This document shows positions 17,352 to 26,515 of a DNA stretch of 32,819 bases, in pieces. This stretch comes from Thiotrichaceae bacterium (lineage in GTDB: Bacteria > Pseudomonadota > Gammaproteobacteria > Thiotrichales > Thiotrichaceae), in NCBI GenBank assembly GCA_015490895.1, contig WFWY01000149.1, forward strand, positions 1 through 32,819. The letters run 5' to 3'. The position numbers and the translations under genes were made by a program. The stretch's first letter is position 1, and each line of letters begins with the position of its first letter. The notes under the pieces are model-generated. The model did no database searches. It worked only from the letters and a program-made list of their open reading frames with translations, and had not been told where the DNA came from.

Positions 17352-18101
17352 TTATGCTGGGTTATCAATATCTATAAATTGATAATCCAGTGCAAACTGG
17401 CTAGCCAAATGTTGCCCCAGCGCCTGTACACCGTAGCGCTCAGTAGCATGATGCCCTGCCGCAATATAATGTACACCCAGCTCCCTGGCCTCATGCGCCG
17501 TATTCTCTGAAATCTCACCACTCAAATAGGTATCCGCACCTAAAGCAGCAGCTTTTTGCAGATATTTTTGCGCCCCTCCGCTGCACCAGGCTATACGCTG
17601 CACTCTATGATCACCAGCAGGAATGACCAGAGGCTTGCGTGCCAGCACCTGCTCGACTTTATCAGTAAAATTATCTAATGAAGTGGGGCTTTCCAGTGAA
17701 CCGATATTGCCAACACCCTGTTCGTCCATAACCGCTTCGGCAAACAGCCCCAAAAGCCCGGCCAAACATGCGTTATTACCCAGCTTCGGGTGTGCGTCCA
17801 GTGGCAAATGGTAGCCCAGCAAGCTGATGTCATGCTGAATTAACTTGCGAATACGCCGTCCTTTCATGCCCGTAATACAGGGATCTTCCCCTTTCCAGAA
17901 ATAGCCATGATGCACAAGAATAGCATCTGCCTGCTGTACAATCGCGGCATCAATCAGTGCTTCGCAAGCCGTCACCCCAGCTACCAGCTTGCCTACTTCG
18001 ACACGACCTTCAACCTGTAAACCATTCGGTGCATAATCCTTAAACTCGTGAATGCGGAGCTGCTGGTTCGTGTAGTCAACAATATCCTGCAATAATGCCA
18101 T
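17352..18101 (-). CDS. Nif3-like dinuclear metal center protein (YbgI family)
   Basis: The 249 residues match YbgI (247 in E. coli), a toroidal hexamer with two metals per subunit and no settled biochemical role. Predicted metal ligands are visible: HHGYFWKGEDP (His64/His65), HLPLDAHPKLGNN (the Asp in the centre) and AGHHATERYGVQALG near the C-terminus. NGLQVEG near residue 30 is a family marker. It ends 201 bases upstream of petA in the same direction. It is sometimes annotated as GTP cyclohydrolase I type 2 or as involved in tRNA or DNA metabolism; these names are not supported by sequence alone. Confidence 0.92.
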   Translation of the reverse strand: MALLQDIVDYTNQQLRIHEFKDYAPNGLQVEGRVEVGKLVAGVTACEALIDAAIVQQADAILVHHGYFWKGEDPCITGMKGRRIRKLIQHDISLLGYHLPLDAHPKLGNNACLAGLLGLFAEAVMDEQGVGNIGSLESPTSLDNFTDKVEQVLARKPLVIPAGDHRVQRIAWCSGGAQKYLQKAAALGADTYLSGEISENTAHEARELGVHYIAAGHHATERYGVQALGQHLASQFALDYQFIDIDNPA

Positions 18102-18164
18102 GCGGAATTTCCTGCATACTGAAAAAGTACGTACTATATTACTTTTTTTCAGGGAGACTCAAGC

Positions 18165-18500
18165 ATGCCTTTGATTCATATTGAAACCAACCAGCCTTTA
18201 CACGACAACACCCTACTGGAGGAAGTCTCACAAACTGTTGCCGCTCTACTGGGCAAACCGGAAAGCTATGTCATGGTGAAATACACAGAAAACCCGAAGA
18301 TGCTCTTTGCTGGCGACACTCAACCACTAGCCTACCTGCAACTCAAAAGTCTGGGGCTACCTGAGGGGGAAACCGGTCACTTTTCCCAGACCCTGTGCAA
18401 CATGATGCAAACCCTCTTTGATATCGCTCCAGACCGCACTTATATTGAGTTCTCCAGCCCACCCCGTCACTACTGGGGCTGGAACAACACTACCTTTTAA
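18165..18500 (+). CDS. MIF/tautomerase-superfamily protein
   Basis: The 111-residue protein has the macrophage migration inhibitory factor fold. Pro2, the catalytic base once the initiator Met is removed, is kept in MPLIHIETNQPL. LLEEVSQTVAALLGKPESYVMVKY and the C-terminal DRTYIEFSSPPRHYWGWN match bacterial MIF-like phenylpyruvate or dopachrome tautomerases in length and layout. The strand IEF and the following Pro/Trp tail fit the trimer interface. The substrate is unknown. It stands alone in this orientation, between divergent Nif3 and convergent ygiQ genes; AGGGAGA before the ATG is a good ribosome binding site. Confidence 0.9.
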   Translation: MPLIHIETNQPLHDNTLLEEVSQTVAALLGKPESYVMVKYTENPKMLFAGDTQPLAYLQLKSLGLPEGETGHFSQTLCNMMQTLFDIAPDRTYIEFSSPPRHYWGWNNTTF

Positions 18501-18528
18501 TAGCATGATAACAGCTTCAGTTGCTCGA

Positions 18529-20739
18529 CTAATCTGGAGGCAACCCCGTATGCTGGGTACGTATTTTTCTGCCCTTGCTGTTTTTTCTACCTAGTCGCTT
18601 TCGGTGAGCTCCGGTGGTGTTTTTTCTTCGATGTGACTGGTACTTTTTGCTCTTTTCGTCAGGTTCATACGCAGGTATTAACTGCTTGTGACCACTTCCG
18701 ATAAGCTCTGTGCGCCCCATTGCCTTGAGTGTTTTGCGAATGAGAGGCCAGTTTTCAGGATCATGGTAACGCAACAGGGCTTTATGCAATTTACGTTGCT
18801 GTGAGGATTTTACCGTCTCCACCCCGCTACTCTTATACGTCACCTTCTGCAATGGGTTTTTTCCGGTATGGTACATGGTCGTTGCCGTCGCCATGGGTGA
18901 AGGATAAAAAGCCTGTACTTGATCCGCCCGGAAATCGTGCTGCTTTAGCCACAATGCTAAATTCAACATATCCTCATCGGTGGTACCTGGATGAGCCGCA
19001 ATAAAATAAGGGATTAAATACTGTTCCTTGCCTGCCTCCCGCGTGTATTTTTCGAACATTTCCTTGAAACGATCATAAGTACCTATCCCCGGTTTCATCA
19101 TTTTGGATAAAGGCCCTTGCTCAGTATGCTCCGGTGCTATTTTCAGATACCCCCCTACATGGTGTGTTACCAGCTCCCTGACATATTCAGAGTCTTCAAC
19201 CGCAAGATCATATCTTAACCCGGAACTGATCAGGACTTTTTTAATGCCCGGCAGTGCTCTAGCCTCACGATAAAGCTCGATGAGTGGCCGGTGGTTGGTA
19301 TTTAAATTCGAACAGATACCAGGATAAACACAGCTGGGCTTACGACAGGACGCTTCAATCTTAGGGTCTTTGCAGGCCAGTCTGTACATATTCGCCGTCG
19401 GCCCGCCAAGGTCAGAAATTACCCCGGTAAACCCCGGGACTTTATCACGAATCGCTTCAACCTCTCGCAAAATAGAGTCTCTGGAGCGGTTCTGGATAAC
19501 CCGCCCCTCATGCTCAGTAATTGAACAGAATGTACACCCGCCAAAACAGCCCCGCATAATATTGACCGAAAAACGAATCATTTCATAAGCAGGAATGCGT
19601 CTTCCCTGATAGACAGGATGCGGCTGGCGTGCATAAGGCAGATCAAACACACCATCCATTTCATCAGTTGACAGCGGAAAGGGCGGCGGATTTATCCATA
19701 AATCTACATGCCCGTGTTTCTGTACCAGCGCTCGTGCATTACCCGGGTTGGTTTCCAGATGCAAAACACGATTAGCATGTGCATAAAGTGCCCTGTCATT
19801 ACGAACCTTTTCGAAGGAAGGCAAACGAATCACCGTTCTCTCTCTTTTCAAACCGGCACGGGGATGAAAGTTCAACTTGTGCTCATCAGGACGCTTGGGA
19901 CGCGAGGGTACGTCATCCAGCCATTTAGCATTGCGCTGTTCCAGCTCACACTCACTTAAATCCCGGGTATTCACATAGGGGTTAATAATGCGATCTATCT
20001 TGCCTGGCTGGTCAATACGGGTGGAATCTATCTCCTGCCACCCCCTGGGTGTATCGCGACGAATAAAAGCGGTCCCACGAATATCGGTCATCTGCACAAT
20101 GGGCTCACCCCTGGAAAGACGATGCGCGACCTCCACCACCGCACGCTCGGCATTCCCATAAATCAGCATGTCTGCTGTGGCGTCCAGCAAAATGGAATGC
20201 CGCACCTTTTCCTGCCAGTAGTCAAAATGGGCAATACGACGTAACGAGGCTTCAATTCCTCCCAGAATAACAGGAACATGGGAATAGGCTTCTTTACAGC
20301 GCTGCGAATATACCAGTGAAGCCCGGTCAGGGCGTTTGCCCCCCAGACCACCAGGCGTATATGCATCATCTGAACGAGGCTTGCGATCAGCCGTATAACG
20401 GTTGATCATGGAATCCATATTTCCCGCAGCCACACCAAAAAACAAATTAGGCTCACCTAATACTTCAAAAGCGGTTTTGGATGTCCAGTCCGGCTGGGCA
20501 ATAATACCAACGCGAAAACCTTGTGCCTCCAGCAAACGTCCGATAATAGCCATACCGAAAGAAGGGTGATCCACATAGGCATCACCGGTAACAATGATAA
20601 TGTCACAGGAATCCCAACCCAGCTCATCCATTTCCTCCCGCGACATGGGCAAGTAAGGGGAGACACCATAACACTCCGCCCAATATTGAGGATACTCAAA
20701 CAAAGTGGTTTTAACTTGATGGGAAGCAACAGTGGGCAT
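18529..20739 (-). CDS. ygiQ: YgiQ-family radical SAM protein
   Basis: The 736 residues agree with E. coli YgiQ (about 739). An N-terminal cobalamin-binding-like region (about 1-190) opens with [20 protein letters not shown] and [13 protein letters not shown]. The radical SAM core carries the 4Fe-4S motif Cys398-x3-Cys402-x2-Cys405 in [17 protein letters not shown], followed by [18 protein letters not shown] and [16 protein letters not shown]. The C-terminal 60 residues are very basic and low in complexity, ending in [14 protein letters not shown] and a short tail, suggestive of RNA binding. The reaction is unknown. It stands downstream of the rplS terminator and is probably transcribed alone. 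Confidence 0.93.
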   Translation of the reverse strand: MPTVASHQVKTTLFEYPQYWAECYGVSPYLPMSREEMDELGWDSCDIIIVTGDAYVDHPSFGMAIIGRLLEAQGFRVGIIAQPDWTSKTAFEVLGEPNLFFGVAAGNMDSMINRYTADRKPRSDDAYTPGGLGGKRPDRASLVYSQRCKEAYSHVPVILGGIEASLRRIAHFDYWQEKVRHSILLDATADMLIYGNAERAVVEVAHRLSRGEPIVQMTDIRGTAFIRRDTPRGWQEIDSTRIDQPGKIDRIINPYVNTRDLSECELEQRNAKWLDDVPSRPKRPDEHKLNFHPRAGLKRERTVIRLPSFEKVRNDRALYAHANRVLHLETNPGNARALVQKHGHVDLWINPPPFPLSTDEMDGVFDLPYARQPHPVYQGRRIPAYEMIRFSVNIMRGCFGGCTFCSITEHEGRVIQNRSRDSILREVEAIRDKVPGFTGVISDLGGPTANMYRLACKDPKIEASCRKPSCVYPGICSNLNTNHRPLIELYREARALPGIKKVLISSGLRYDLAVEDSEYVRELVTHHVGGYLKIAPEHTEQGPLSKMMKPGIGTYDRFKEMFEKYTREAGKEQYLIPYFIAAHPGTTDEDMLNLALWLKQHDFRADQVQAFYPSPMATATTMYHTGKNPLQKVTYKSSGVETVKSSQQRKLHKALLRYHDPENWPLIRKTLKAMGRTELIGSGHKQLIPAYEPDEKSKKYQSHRRKNTTGAHRKRLGRKNSKGRKIRTQHTGLPPD

Positions 20740-20841
20740 GAAGTCGGGCTACACGGTATTTATAAAGAAGGGGTCGGATTATAGCGTAAAAGTGCTCGCA
20801 GTGGTGATTACCACCCGAATCATCAGGCAAAGCCAGACACA

Positions 20842-20877
20842 AAAAAACCTTGTTTGAATAGCCAAACAAGGTTTTTT
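20842..20877. terminator. Strong bidirectional-type hairpin terminator after rplS
   Basis: A 15-bp perfect stem pairs AAAAAACCTTGTTTG (20842-20856) with CAAACAAGGTTTTTT (20863-20877) around a six-base loop. Both strands end in a T run. It lies about 80 bases beyond the rplS stop and 100 bases before the ygiQ start, so its main role is to end the rpsP-rimM-trmD-rplS transcript. Confidence 0.92.
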
Positions 20878-20958
20878 CAGAAGCCGTTGAGCTTGACCAG
20901 TCCACCTGGGAGGTTACACGCCGTTATCGTACAACCTGTTAATACCGAATAAACAGGC

Positions 20959-21303
20959 TTATACTTTTTCCTTGATACGTGCTGCTCTACCTGTCAGTCC
21001 ACGCAAGTAATACAGCTTGGCACGACGCACATCACCACGACGCTTAAGTTCGATACTATTAATCGCCTTGCTGTGCAACATAAAAGTTCTCTCTACACCC
21101 TCACCGTGAGAGATCTTTCGCACCGTGAAAGATGAATTCAGTCCGCGGTTACGCCGAGCAATCACAACACCTTCAAACGCCTGAACACGCTCACGGTTAC
21201 CTTCTCTGACATTCACATTCACAACGACGGTATCACCCGGACTAAACTCAGTGATGTCGCTTCTCATTTGCTCGTTTTCAATCTCTTGAATAATACTGCT
21301 CAT
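20959..21303 (-). CDS. rplS: 50S ribosomal protein L19
   Basis: The 114 residues have the L19 signatures [59 protein letters not shown] and [21 protein letters not shown]19 sits at the 30S/50S interface. It is the last gene of the operon, 33 bases after trmD, with a strong hairpin terminator beyond. Confidence 0.98.
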   Translation of the reverse strand: MSSIIQEIENEQMRSDITEFSPGDTVVVNVNVREGNRERVQAFEGVVIARRNRGLNSSFTVRKISHGEGVERTFMLHSKAINSIELKRRGDVRRAKLYYLRGLTGRAARIKEKV

Positions 21304-21336
21304 CTTTCTAACCTCTATTACTCGGCGCAGCCCATG

Positions 21337-22092
21337 TTACTGGTGTTGCCGTAAAAATACTTCAAGCAGAGTTTTGTCCTGCTCACTTAATTCCCGTTTT
21401 TCCAGCAGGTCGGGACGTCTGGCATACGTTCTACCTAATGCTTGCATACGTCGCCACTGGGCAATTTTCACGTGATCTCCACTTTTTAACACCGTGGGTA
21501 TCGACAGACCTTCCAGCTCTTCTGGTCGCGTATAATGTGGGCAATCCAGTAAACCTTTCGAGAAGGAATCCTGATCAGCCGACTGCTCATGCCCCAGGGC
21601 TCCGGGTAATAACCGCGTTAGCGCATCAATCAGCACCATGGCACCGAGTTCACCACCACTGAGGATATAGTCACCTATCGACCACTCCTCATCCACTTCC
21701 AGCTGAATCACCCTTTCATCAATGCCTTCATAACGACCGCACAGCAGAATCAACCCTGCCTCATCTGTAGCATTTACCATCCCGCTCATGCGTTTAAGCA
21801 TGTCCTGATGTACCGTTTGACCCTGCGGACTCAAATACACCACTTTGCTAGAAGACGCCTGCTGCCGGGCAGCACGTACTGCTGACAACAAAACATCAGC
21901 CTTCATGACCATTCCCGGGCCACCACCGTAAGGTCGATCATCGACTGTTCGGTGATTATCCATTGCATAATCCCGCGGATTAATACAATGCAATTCAATC
22001 AGTCCCTGCTCAGCCGCCCTGCTAACGACACCATATTCAGTAACGCTTCGCACCATCTCAGGGAACAGGGTGATAATATCAAAGCGCATCAT
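21337..22092 (-). CDS. trmD: tRNA (guanine-N1-)-methyltransferase TrmD
   Basis: TrmD methylates G37 of tRNAs to m1G, preventing frameshifting. The SPOUT knot segments are visible: [89 protein letters not shown], and the catalytic-lid [21 protein letters not shown]. The frame runs further upstream, but the ATGATG at 22092-22087 gives the family N-terminus, preceded by AAGGGTGG; I took the first ATG. The rimM stop TAA overlaps that ribosome binding site, so translation is likely coupled. About 251 residues, normal for the family. Confidence 0.96.
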   Translation of the reverse strand: MMRFDIITLFPEMVRSVTEYGVVSRAAEQGLIELHCINPRDYAMDNHRTVDDRPYGGGPGMVMKADVLLSAVRAARQQASSSKVVYLSPQGQTVHQDMLKRMSGMVNATDEAGLILLCGRYEGIDERVIQLEVDEEWSIGDYILSGGELGAMVLIDALTRLLPGALGHEQSADQDSFSKGLLDCPHYTRPEELEGLSIPTVLKSGDHVKIAQWRRMQALGRTYARRPDLLEKRELSEQDKTLLEVFLRQHQ

Positions 22093-22102
22093 ATAACCAC
22101 CC

Positions 22103-22618
22103 TTAAAAGTCAGGATCCCAGTCCACCACCAGGCGTGACCGCTGTACATCGACTGATTTGATCACATCATTCTCTACCCAGGGAATCATGTGTTCCTTAT
22201 TATTTTCAGCCTTTACGACCAACACATCATTACTGCCGGTATTAAAAACCCAGTCGACCATACCGAGTAAGGCATTATCTAAAGTGAAAACCGACATACC
22301 TTCCAGGTCTGCCCAATAATAGGTATCACTTGACAAATCCGGCAACTGATCACGCTGAATGCCAATATCCGTACCAACAAGACTAAAAGCCTGATCCCGA
22401 CTATCAACACCTTCCAGCAGTGCTATCACTCCCTTGCCTTGTCTCTGCCCCTTGATAATCTGTACAGCCTGCCAGCCATCTTTTTTTAGCAGATAAACAG
22501 GGGAATATTTTACTATCTGTTGCAAAGGTGAGGTATGCGAATAAATTTTCACCCAACCCTTAACACCAAACACACCTGAGATTCTCCCAAGAATCATCAT
22601 GTTTTCAAGGGTCTTCAT
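22103..22618 (-). CDS. rimM: Ribosome maturation factor RimM
   Basis: RimM assists 16S rRNA processing and assembly of the 30S head through S19. At 172 residues it has the N-terminal barrel ([20 protein letters not shown]) and the C-terminal PRC barrel ([47 protein letters not shown]). The frame extends upstream into rpsP; I chose the ATG at 22618 ([12 protein letters not shown]), which leaves 16 bases after the rpsP stop. The nearer ATGs giving MMILGR or MILGR are possible alternatives; none has a clear Shine-Dalgarno. Confidence 0.95.
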   Translation of the reverse strand: MKTLENMMILGRISGVFGVKGWVKIYSHTSPLQQIVKYSPVYLLKKDGWQAVQIIKGQRQGKGVIALLEGVDSRDQAFSLVGTDIGIQRDQLPDLSSDTYYWADLEGMSVFTLDNALLGMVDWVFNTGSNDVLVVKAENNKEHMIPWVENDVIKSVDVQRSRLVVDWDPDF

Positions 22619-22634
22619 GCAAACAGGGGGCGGC

Positions 22635-22925
22635 TTAAACTTCCGCTTTTTCCTCTTTTTTGCTATCTGTACCCTTATTTTCTGTGCTTGCAAACTCTTT
22701 TATTAGTTTCGCAACACGATCAGAGGTCTGAGAGCCTTTGGAAATCCAGTGATCCACACGTTCTGTATCAATACGCAAGCGCACTTCCTGGCCTCTTGCC
22801 ATAGGGTTGAAAAAACCAACCTGCTCAATATAACCACTATCACGTGGCTTACGTGAATCGGTGACAACAATTTTATAAAAGGGACGTTTCTTGGAACCGC
22901 CTCTCGCCAAACGAATAGTGACCAT
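22635..22925 (-). CDS. rpsP: 30S ribosomal protein S16
   Basis: The 96 residues start [20 protein letters not shown] and continue [21 protein letters not shown], the S16 signatures. The C-terminal 20 residues form a Lys/Glu-rich tail ([13 protein letters not shown]), as often seen. It is the first gene of rpsP-rimM-trmD-rplS. ffh, the frequent upstream neighbour, is not present; a small secreted-protein gene diverges instead. Confidence 0.98.
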   Translation of the reverse strand: MVTIRLARGGSKKRPFYKIVVTDSRKPRDSGYIEQVGFFNPMARGQEVRLRIDTERVDHWISKGSQTSDRVAKLIKEFASTENKGTDSKKEEKAEV

Positions 22926-22988
22926 AGTTTAATAAAACCTTCGTTAATGTCATTAAGGTGGCGTCATCCACCCAAAAATAGTCGCGTG

Positions 22989-23016
22989 ATTGTACAGATT
23001 TTTCGTAAAATGTGAA
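22989..23016 (-). promoter_or_regulatory. Candidate sigma-70 promoter of the rpsP operon
   Basis: On the minus strand TTCACA (23016-23011) and TACAAT (22994-22989) are 16 bases apart, each one mismatch from consensus. Transcription would begin near 22982, giving a leader of about 57 bases before rpsP. Confidence 0.55.
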
Positions 23017-23118
23017 GTAAAAATCCCTTCTCAGCCTGTTTTTTTCCCCAAAGGTTTATCAAAAAACAAAATGCTTACTTTTTATCCATTTTATCTACCC
23101 ATCAGACAATACTGAAAG

Positions 23119-23124
23119 TATAAT
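23119..23124 (+). promoter_or_regulatory. Candidate -10 box of the small secreted-protein gene
   Basis: A perfect TATAAT lies 41 bases before the ATG at 23165. No good -35 box is found at the right distance, so the assignment rests on the -10 alone. Confidence 0.35.
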
Positions 23125-23164
23125 TGATATATACACCTTACTATTACCCTCCCTTGGGATCACC

Positions 23165-23458
23165 ATGAGACAAATCTTTCACTCCTTATCACTACTGATC
23201 GCAACAGCTCTACTTACTTCTGTATGCTACGCAGACTCTCCCAGCCTTGCAAAAAATAACCTCGAGTTGGCAACAACAACAACTATCAACGCGACAACAC
23301 TATCAGCTGATCCTATTCTGCTCACGCCCACTTCAAGCATGAAAAGCATAGTGAAAAAGGTACAAAACCTTTCACAAGGTGCGGGACTATTTGGAAAAAA
23401 GATAAAAACAGTAATTAGAAAAGATCTGATTGGTTTTCAGTACACCACACAGTGGTAA
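23165..23458 (+). CDS. Small exported protein of unknown function (97 aa)
   Basis: Not recognised. Residues 1-23 form a classical signal peptide (MRQIFHSLSLLIATALLTSV then CYA-DS), with a cleavage site expected after CYA. The mature part of about 73 residues has a Thr/Ala-rich first half (ATTTTINATTLSADP) and a basic, amphipathic second half (KSIVKKVQNL, LFGKKIKTVIRKDL) ending GFQYTTQW. It contains no cysteine after the signal. GGGAT before the ATG may serve as ribosome binding site. It diverges from the rpsP operon and is followed by about 350 bases without a gene. A basic secreted peptide could act at the envelope, but nothing in the sequence shows it. Confidence 0.6.
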   Translation: MRQIFHSLSLLIATALLTSVCYADSPSLAKNNLELATTTTINATTLSADPILLTPTSSMKSIVKKVQNLSQGAGLFGKKIKTVIRKDLIGFQYTTQW

Positions 23459-23629
23459 TAGCACACAACAATAGATAGCCCCGCTGCCTTCTTTATCTTG
23501 CCTGACGCCTGACTTACAAGACCTGTGCATGAAAGATGGGGCAAATAACAAACGACACTCTTCTTATTTGCCTTCCTTCTCACACAAATCACACAAAATC
23601 TCACCACGACTAACCGGCGAAAACATTAA

Positions 23630-23789
23630 GGAGACTCTGAATAAGTCTGGCCGGAATTTCTAAGGCCAGGAACTTATCAGGCTTGTGATAAAAAGGTTAA
23701 CAATAGCCGTAGCTATTGGTCACTTTTATAGCGAAAAAATGGCAATATTTCAGCCCCAGGAAAACGACTGGGACTTAATCAGAGTCTCC
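23630..23789. mobile_element. MITE-like element, family 1, copy 1a
   Basis: A 160-bp non-coding element bounded by GGAGACTCTGAATAAGTC and its near-perfect inverse (GACTTAATCAGAGTCTCC). It is flanked by TTAA on the left and CTAA on the right, consistent with a short target duplication (TAA conserved). The right half (from about CTATTGGTCACTTTTATAGC) matches copy 1b. It ends 17 bases from the stop of the minus-strand gene at 23807. The rest of the 23459-23806 gap shows no gene. Confidence 0.8.
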
Positions 23790-23806
23790 CTAAGAATTAC
23801 ACAGCT

Positions 23807-24259
23807 TTAGACAACAAGAGACTCTATTTTGTCCTGTTCAGCCTCTATCTCCCTGATTACCGGATATAGGTGACTGGCTTCATCATTGATACGCTGTAAT
23901 ATTAATTTGAAAATATCTTCAGATTCCTGCACAAAACGCACATGATTCCTCACCCGTAACTTTTTATTATGGCACCAGGTTTGCTTATACTGACTAAACA
24001 AACGCTTGATACCACAGGAGCCTGCCATAAAGCGGTAAGCGGTTTTCTTCACGTTTTCATCACTAGAAACCAACATACGGTGATAAACACTGGTTTCTAC
24101 CAATTTAAAATAACTATCGACTTTATTGGAATAACTAAAAAACAAATTGCAGGTAGTTTCCATTTCTACAAACGATGTATCCGTTATCAATCGTCTAAGT
24201 ATATAAGTCAGTTCCTTGATGTGCTGGTGATGTTTTTTTATCTGGCGGTATGTTGTCAT
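23807..24259 (-). CDS. Helical hypothetical protein, possibly hemerythrin-like
   Basis: No confident family. The 150-residue protein is predicted by eye to be nearly all alpha-helical, in about four helices. It starts HHQHIKELTYILRRLI; a second helix ends in FKLVETSVYHRML, the position of the E..LYPxL motif of hemerythrins; a last helix has ILQRINDEASHLYPVI, with the typical LYP ending. Other positions that should hold iron-binding histidines are Asn/Lys/Tyr, so if the fold is right the di-iron site is probably incomplete. Cysteines at 37, 82 and 96 are scattered. No signal or membrane segment. It stands alone, flanked by repeats, with low-GC DNA on both sides. Confidence 0.6.
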   Translation of the reverse strand: MTTYRQIKKHHQHIKELTYILRRLITDTSFVEMETTCNLFFSYSNKVDSYFKLVETSVYHRMLVSSDENVKKTAYRFMAGSCGIKRLFSQYKQTWCHNKKLRVRNHVRFVQESEDIFKLILQRINDEASHLYPVIREIEAEQDKIESLVV

Positions 24260-24857
24260 TTTCTCATCCTCGGCCTGGTTGGCATTTATTTTTTATTAAT
24301 TTAATTTCGTGGCCAGGAGCCTGGCAGATCCAGAACTACTACAGTGGTCACTCACTTGGGGGTAAGGGTTGTATCTTTGAGGTATTAACCTGAGGTGCTC
24401 AGTGAAAAGGAATGAAGCATAAAGCAGCTTTATCAAAAAGCTGTATTCACCGACGCTTAATCAGAGTCTTCTTAACGATATACTCAGCTGAGAGCTCTCA
24501 ATTCAAGACGACGCTAATGGCATTAATAAGTAACGAGCCCTGGAAGGCAATTATTATACAAACTTGACCTTTATCAAAAATGAACCTTGCCTCTATAGAC
24601 CGAACTAATTTCAACTTATTCAAAGGGGTGATTCCTCCTCTCAGAGATATTCTATAAAATACAATCACCGCATAAAGAAAGAAGCACTTTTATTTATCAA
24701 TATTTTCATTGACACCCCCACACCTCCTCATAAAGAACTGGACTTCATCCAAAGTTCCCTCAACAATGTCACACGATAAAACCTGGATTGGGGAATACTT
24801 ATCAAGCAACCTCTTAAACACGCTCATACCTTCATACTGTTACTGACCAGCTTCATC
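24260..24857. other. Gene-poor interval of about 600 bases
   Basis: No protein-coding gene is supported, except that the reading frame of the next gene stays open back to 24780. The interval holds a GCCAGG/CCTGGC palindrome (about 24312-24325), a family 1 end at 24456-24471 and an AAGCAGCTTT..AAAAGCTG hairpin near 24421-24443. The DNA from about 24550 to 24720 is AT-rich, with promoter-like stretches but no clear -35/-10 pair. Confidence 0.5.
24456..24471. repeat. Family 1 element, isolated end (copy 1e)
   Basis: CTTAATCAGAGTCTTC followed by TTAA matches the right terminus and flank of family 1 elements. The matching left end is missing or too diverged (a weak candidate begins near 24390), so this is likely a decayed remnant. 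Confidence 0.5.
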
Positions 24858-25532
24858 TTGTCGTTAGCTGCAAGCTGGTGGATACTCGCCAGCGTGCAGT
24901 TCGCCTATCCTCTGCTGTATGATCACGCCGGTATTGGAAAAAATATTACCCTTTACGCACCGCATAACAAAATTAAACCTAACTTTGATCAAAGTCCGCG
25001 CGAGGAACATATCGCCCTGTTTAAAGGAATAGTTAGCAGCATTCATCAGCAAGGCAAGGGACTGGAAACGCTCAGCTACCAAACACACCATGGTCAGCGC
25101 ACCCCATTACTGACTAAAAGCGAAATTATCCATCTGACCGATGTCGCCCTGTTATTAACGACCTTAAAGAAAGTAATTATGGTTACGTTGCTGATCTGGA
25201 TGATTGCAACAGCCATCGCCATAAAACAACACCGCTTGCTTCCCAGGCCTCGCATCCTTCTTGCTTATGCCGCTTTATTGCCAGTAGTTACTCTAATCAT
25301 CTTGCTGGCAGGCGCTGAGAAAGTCTTTTACGACTTTCATACACTGCTCTTTCCCGCAGATCACCAGTGGTTCTTTTACTACGAAGAGTCGCTGATGAGC
25401 ATGATGATGAAAGCGCCTGATTTATTTGCCTATATTGCCATTATGCTCGTTGTTCTGGGTATCTTGCTAACAGGGTTCTTACTCTGGGGGATGCAACAGC
25501 TACTACGCGCACTCAGCACCCGCCATGCCTGA
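24858..25532 (+). CDS. DUF1461/TIGR01906-like integral membrane protein
   Basis: The 224-residue frame has four hydrophobic helices (about 3-21, 106-123, 133-152, 189-215) and a soluble loop after the first. EIIHLTDVALLLTTLKKVI (about 89-107) carries the H-x-x-DV motif, and FYDFHTLLFPADHQWFFYYEESL resembles the second conserved loop; both are typical of the DUF1461 family, whose function is unknown. The only standard start in frame is TTG 24858, without a Shine-Dalgarno, yet the frame is open upstream to 24780 and reads KQPLKHAHTFILLLTSFIL, an excellent basic-plus-hydrophobic N-terminus. The true start is therefore doubtful (see findings). The stop overlaps the next gene by eight bases, so the two are probably cotranslated. 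Confidence 0.75.
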   Translation: MSLAASWWILASVQFAYPLLYDHAGIGKNITLYAPHNKIKPNFDQSPREEHIALFKGIVSSIHQQGKGLETLSYQTHHGQRTPLLTKSEIIHLTDVALLLTTLKKVIMVTLLIWMIATAIAIKQHRLLPRPRILLAYAALLPVVTLIILLAGAEKVFYDFHTLLFPADHQWFFYYEESLMSMMMKAPDLFAYIAIMLVVLGILLTGFLLWGMQQLLRALSTRHA

Positions 25533-26388
25533 CTTTTTGCTAACTCTGGTTATACTATCCGGGCTTTTGCTGACGGCAATCGTTGTCTTACATTTAGTGT
25601 TTAAAGCACCACGCCTCCAAACAAACAGGACACCTCGGCATTATGGCATGGACTACCAGACCCACATTATCCCTACAGAAAAAGGAAAGTCTCTTTCCAG
25701 CTGGTTCATTCAAAATAACCCTACAGCCCCTACTCTGGTCATTCTGCATGGCTGGGGAGGAAATGCAGCCTTGATGCTTCCACTGGCTCTTCCTTTTTAT
25801 TTGCACGGCTTTAATATCGTTTTATTTGACGCCCGCAACCATGGCCACAGCGACTCTGACACCTATTCGTCCATGCCGCGCTTTGCCGAAGATTTGCACC
25901 ATATCATTGCATGGACAAAACAAAGAACATCCGAGAGTATTCTGTTACTGGGTCACTCTGTTGGTGCCGCTGCTGTGCTACTAGAAGCATCGCGCCGCAA
26001 GGATATTAGTGCAGTGATCAGTATTGCGACCTTTGCTCACCCCCAATGGCTTATGCGGCGCTACCTACAAAAATTTCACCTGCCCAGAGTCATTATTCGA
26101 GTTATACTACGCTATATTGAATGGGTGATTGGCTATCGCTTTGCTGCTATCGCACCCTTACATACCCTGTGCCGTATTCCCTGTCCTGTTTTATTGGTAC
26201 ATGGTACCCGTGACAATACCATCCCGGTCAGTGATGCCCATATCTTGAAAAAACAATGTCCTGACTCTTCGGTTGAACTATTGCTCATCGAAGGCGCTGA
26301 TCATGACTCAGTCGAAATGGTGGAGCAATACGGCACACTTTTATTAAACTTTCTTGAACGCCACCATGTTTGCAAAAGTGAGTACTGA
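25525..26388 (+). CDS. Alpha/beta-hydrolase with N-terminal membrane anchor
   Basis: The 287 residues open with a hydrophobic helix (about 4-27), followed by a serine-hydrolase fold. LVILHGWGGN (71-80) holds the oxyanion region, LLLGHSVGAAA has the nucleophile Ser145, VHGTRDNTIP the acid Asp230 and EGADHDSV the base His260. FDARNHGHSD after strand 4 is usual in esterases and lipases of the BAAT/YqkD-like group. Likely an inner-membrane-tethered esterase or thioesterase; the substrate is unknown. It overlaps the DUF1461-like gene by eight bases, suggesting that the two act together at the membrane. Confidence 0.87.
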   Translation: MPDFLLTLVILSGLLLTAIVVLHLVFKAPRLQTNRTPRHYGMDYQTHIIPTEKGKSLSSWFIQNNPTAPTLVILHGWGGNAALMLPLALPFYLHGFNIVLFDARNHGHSDSDTYSSMPRFAEDLHHIIAWTKQRTSESILLLGHSVGAAAVLLEASRRKDISAVISIATFAHPQWLMRRYLQKFHLPRVIIRVILRYIEWVIGYRFAAIAPLHTLCRIPCPVLLVHGTRDNTIPVSDAHILKKQCPDSSVELLLIEGADHDSVEMVEQYGTLLLNFLERHHVCKSEY

Positions 26389-26479
26389 TCAGAACAGTTA
26401 CGTTATTTATTGCCTAAATTGACTCAAAAACTTGAGCTGTGTGTAGCACATATCTTCTATGCTTTAGGGAGTCTGCCAA

Positions 26480-26515
26480 GGAGCCTGGTCAAGTCCCAGT
26501 CGTTTTTCCTGAGGC
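26480..26515. repeat. Family 1 element, end fragment (copy 1f)
   Basis: GGAGCCTGGTCAAGTCCCAG and the following TCGTTTTTCCTGA match the inverse of the right end of copy 1a with a small deletion. It lies in the 292-base gap before the FAD oxidoreductase, which otherwise holds an ATGAAACT/AGTTTCAT hairpin near 26579-26601 and no gene. Confidence 0.5.
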
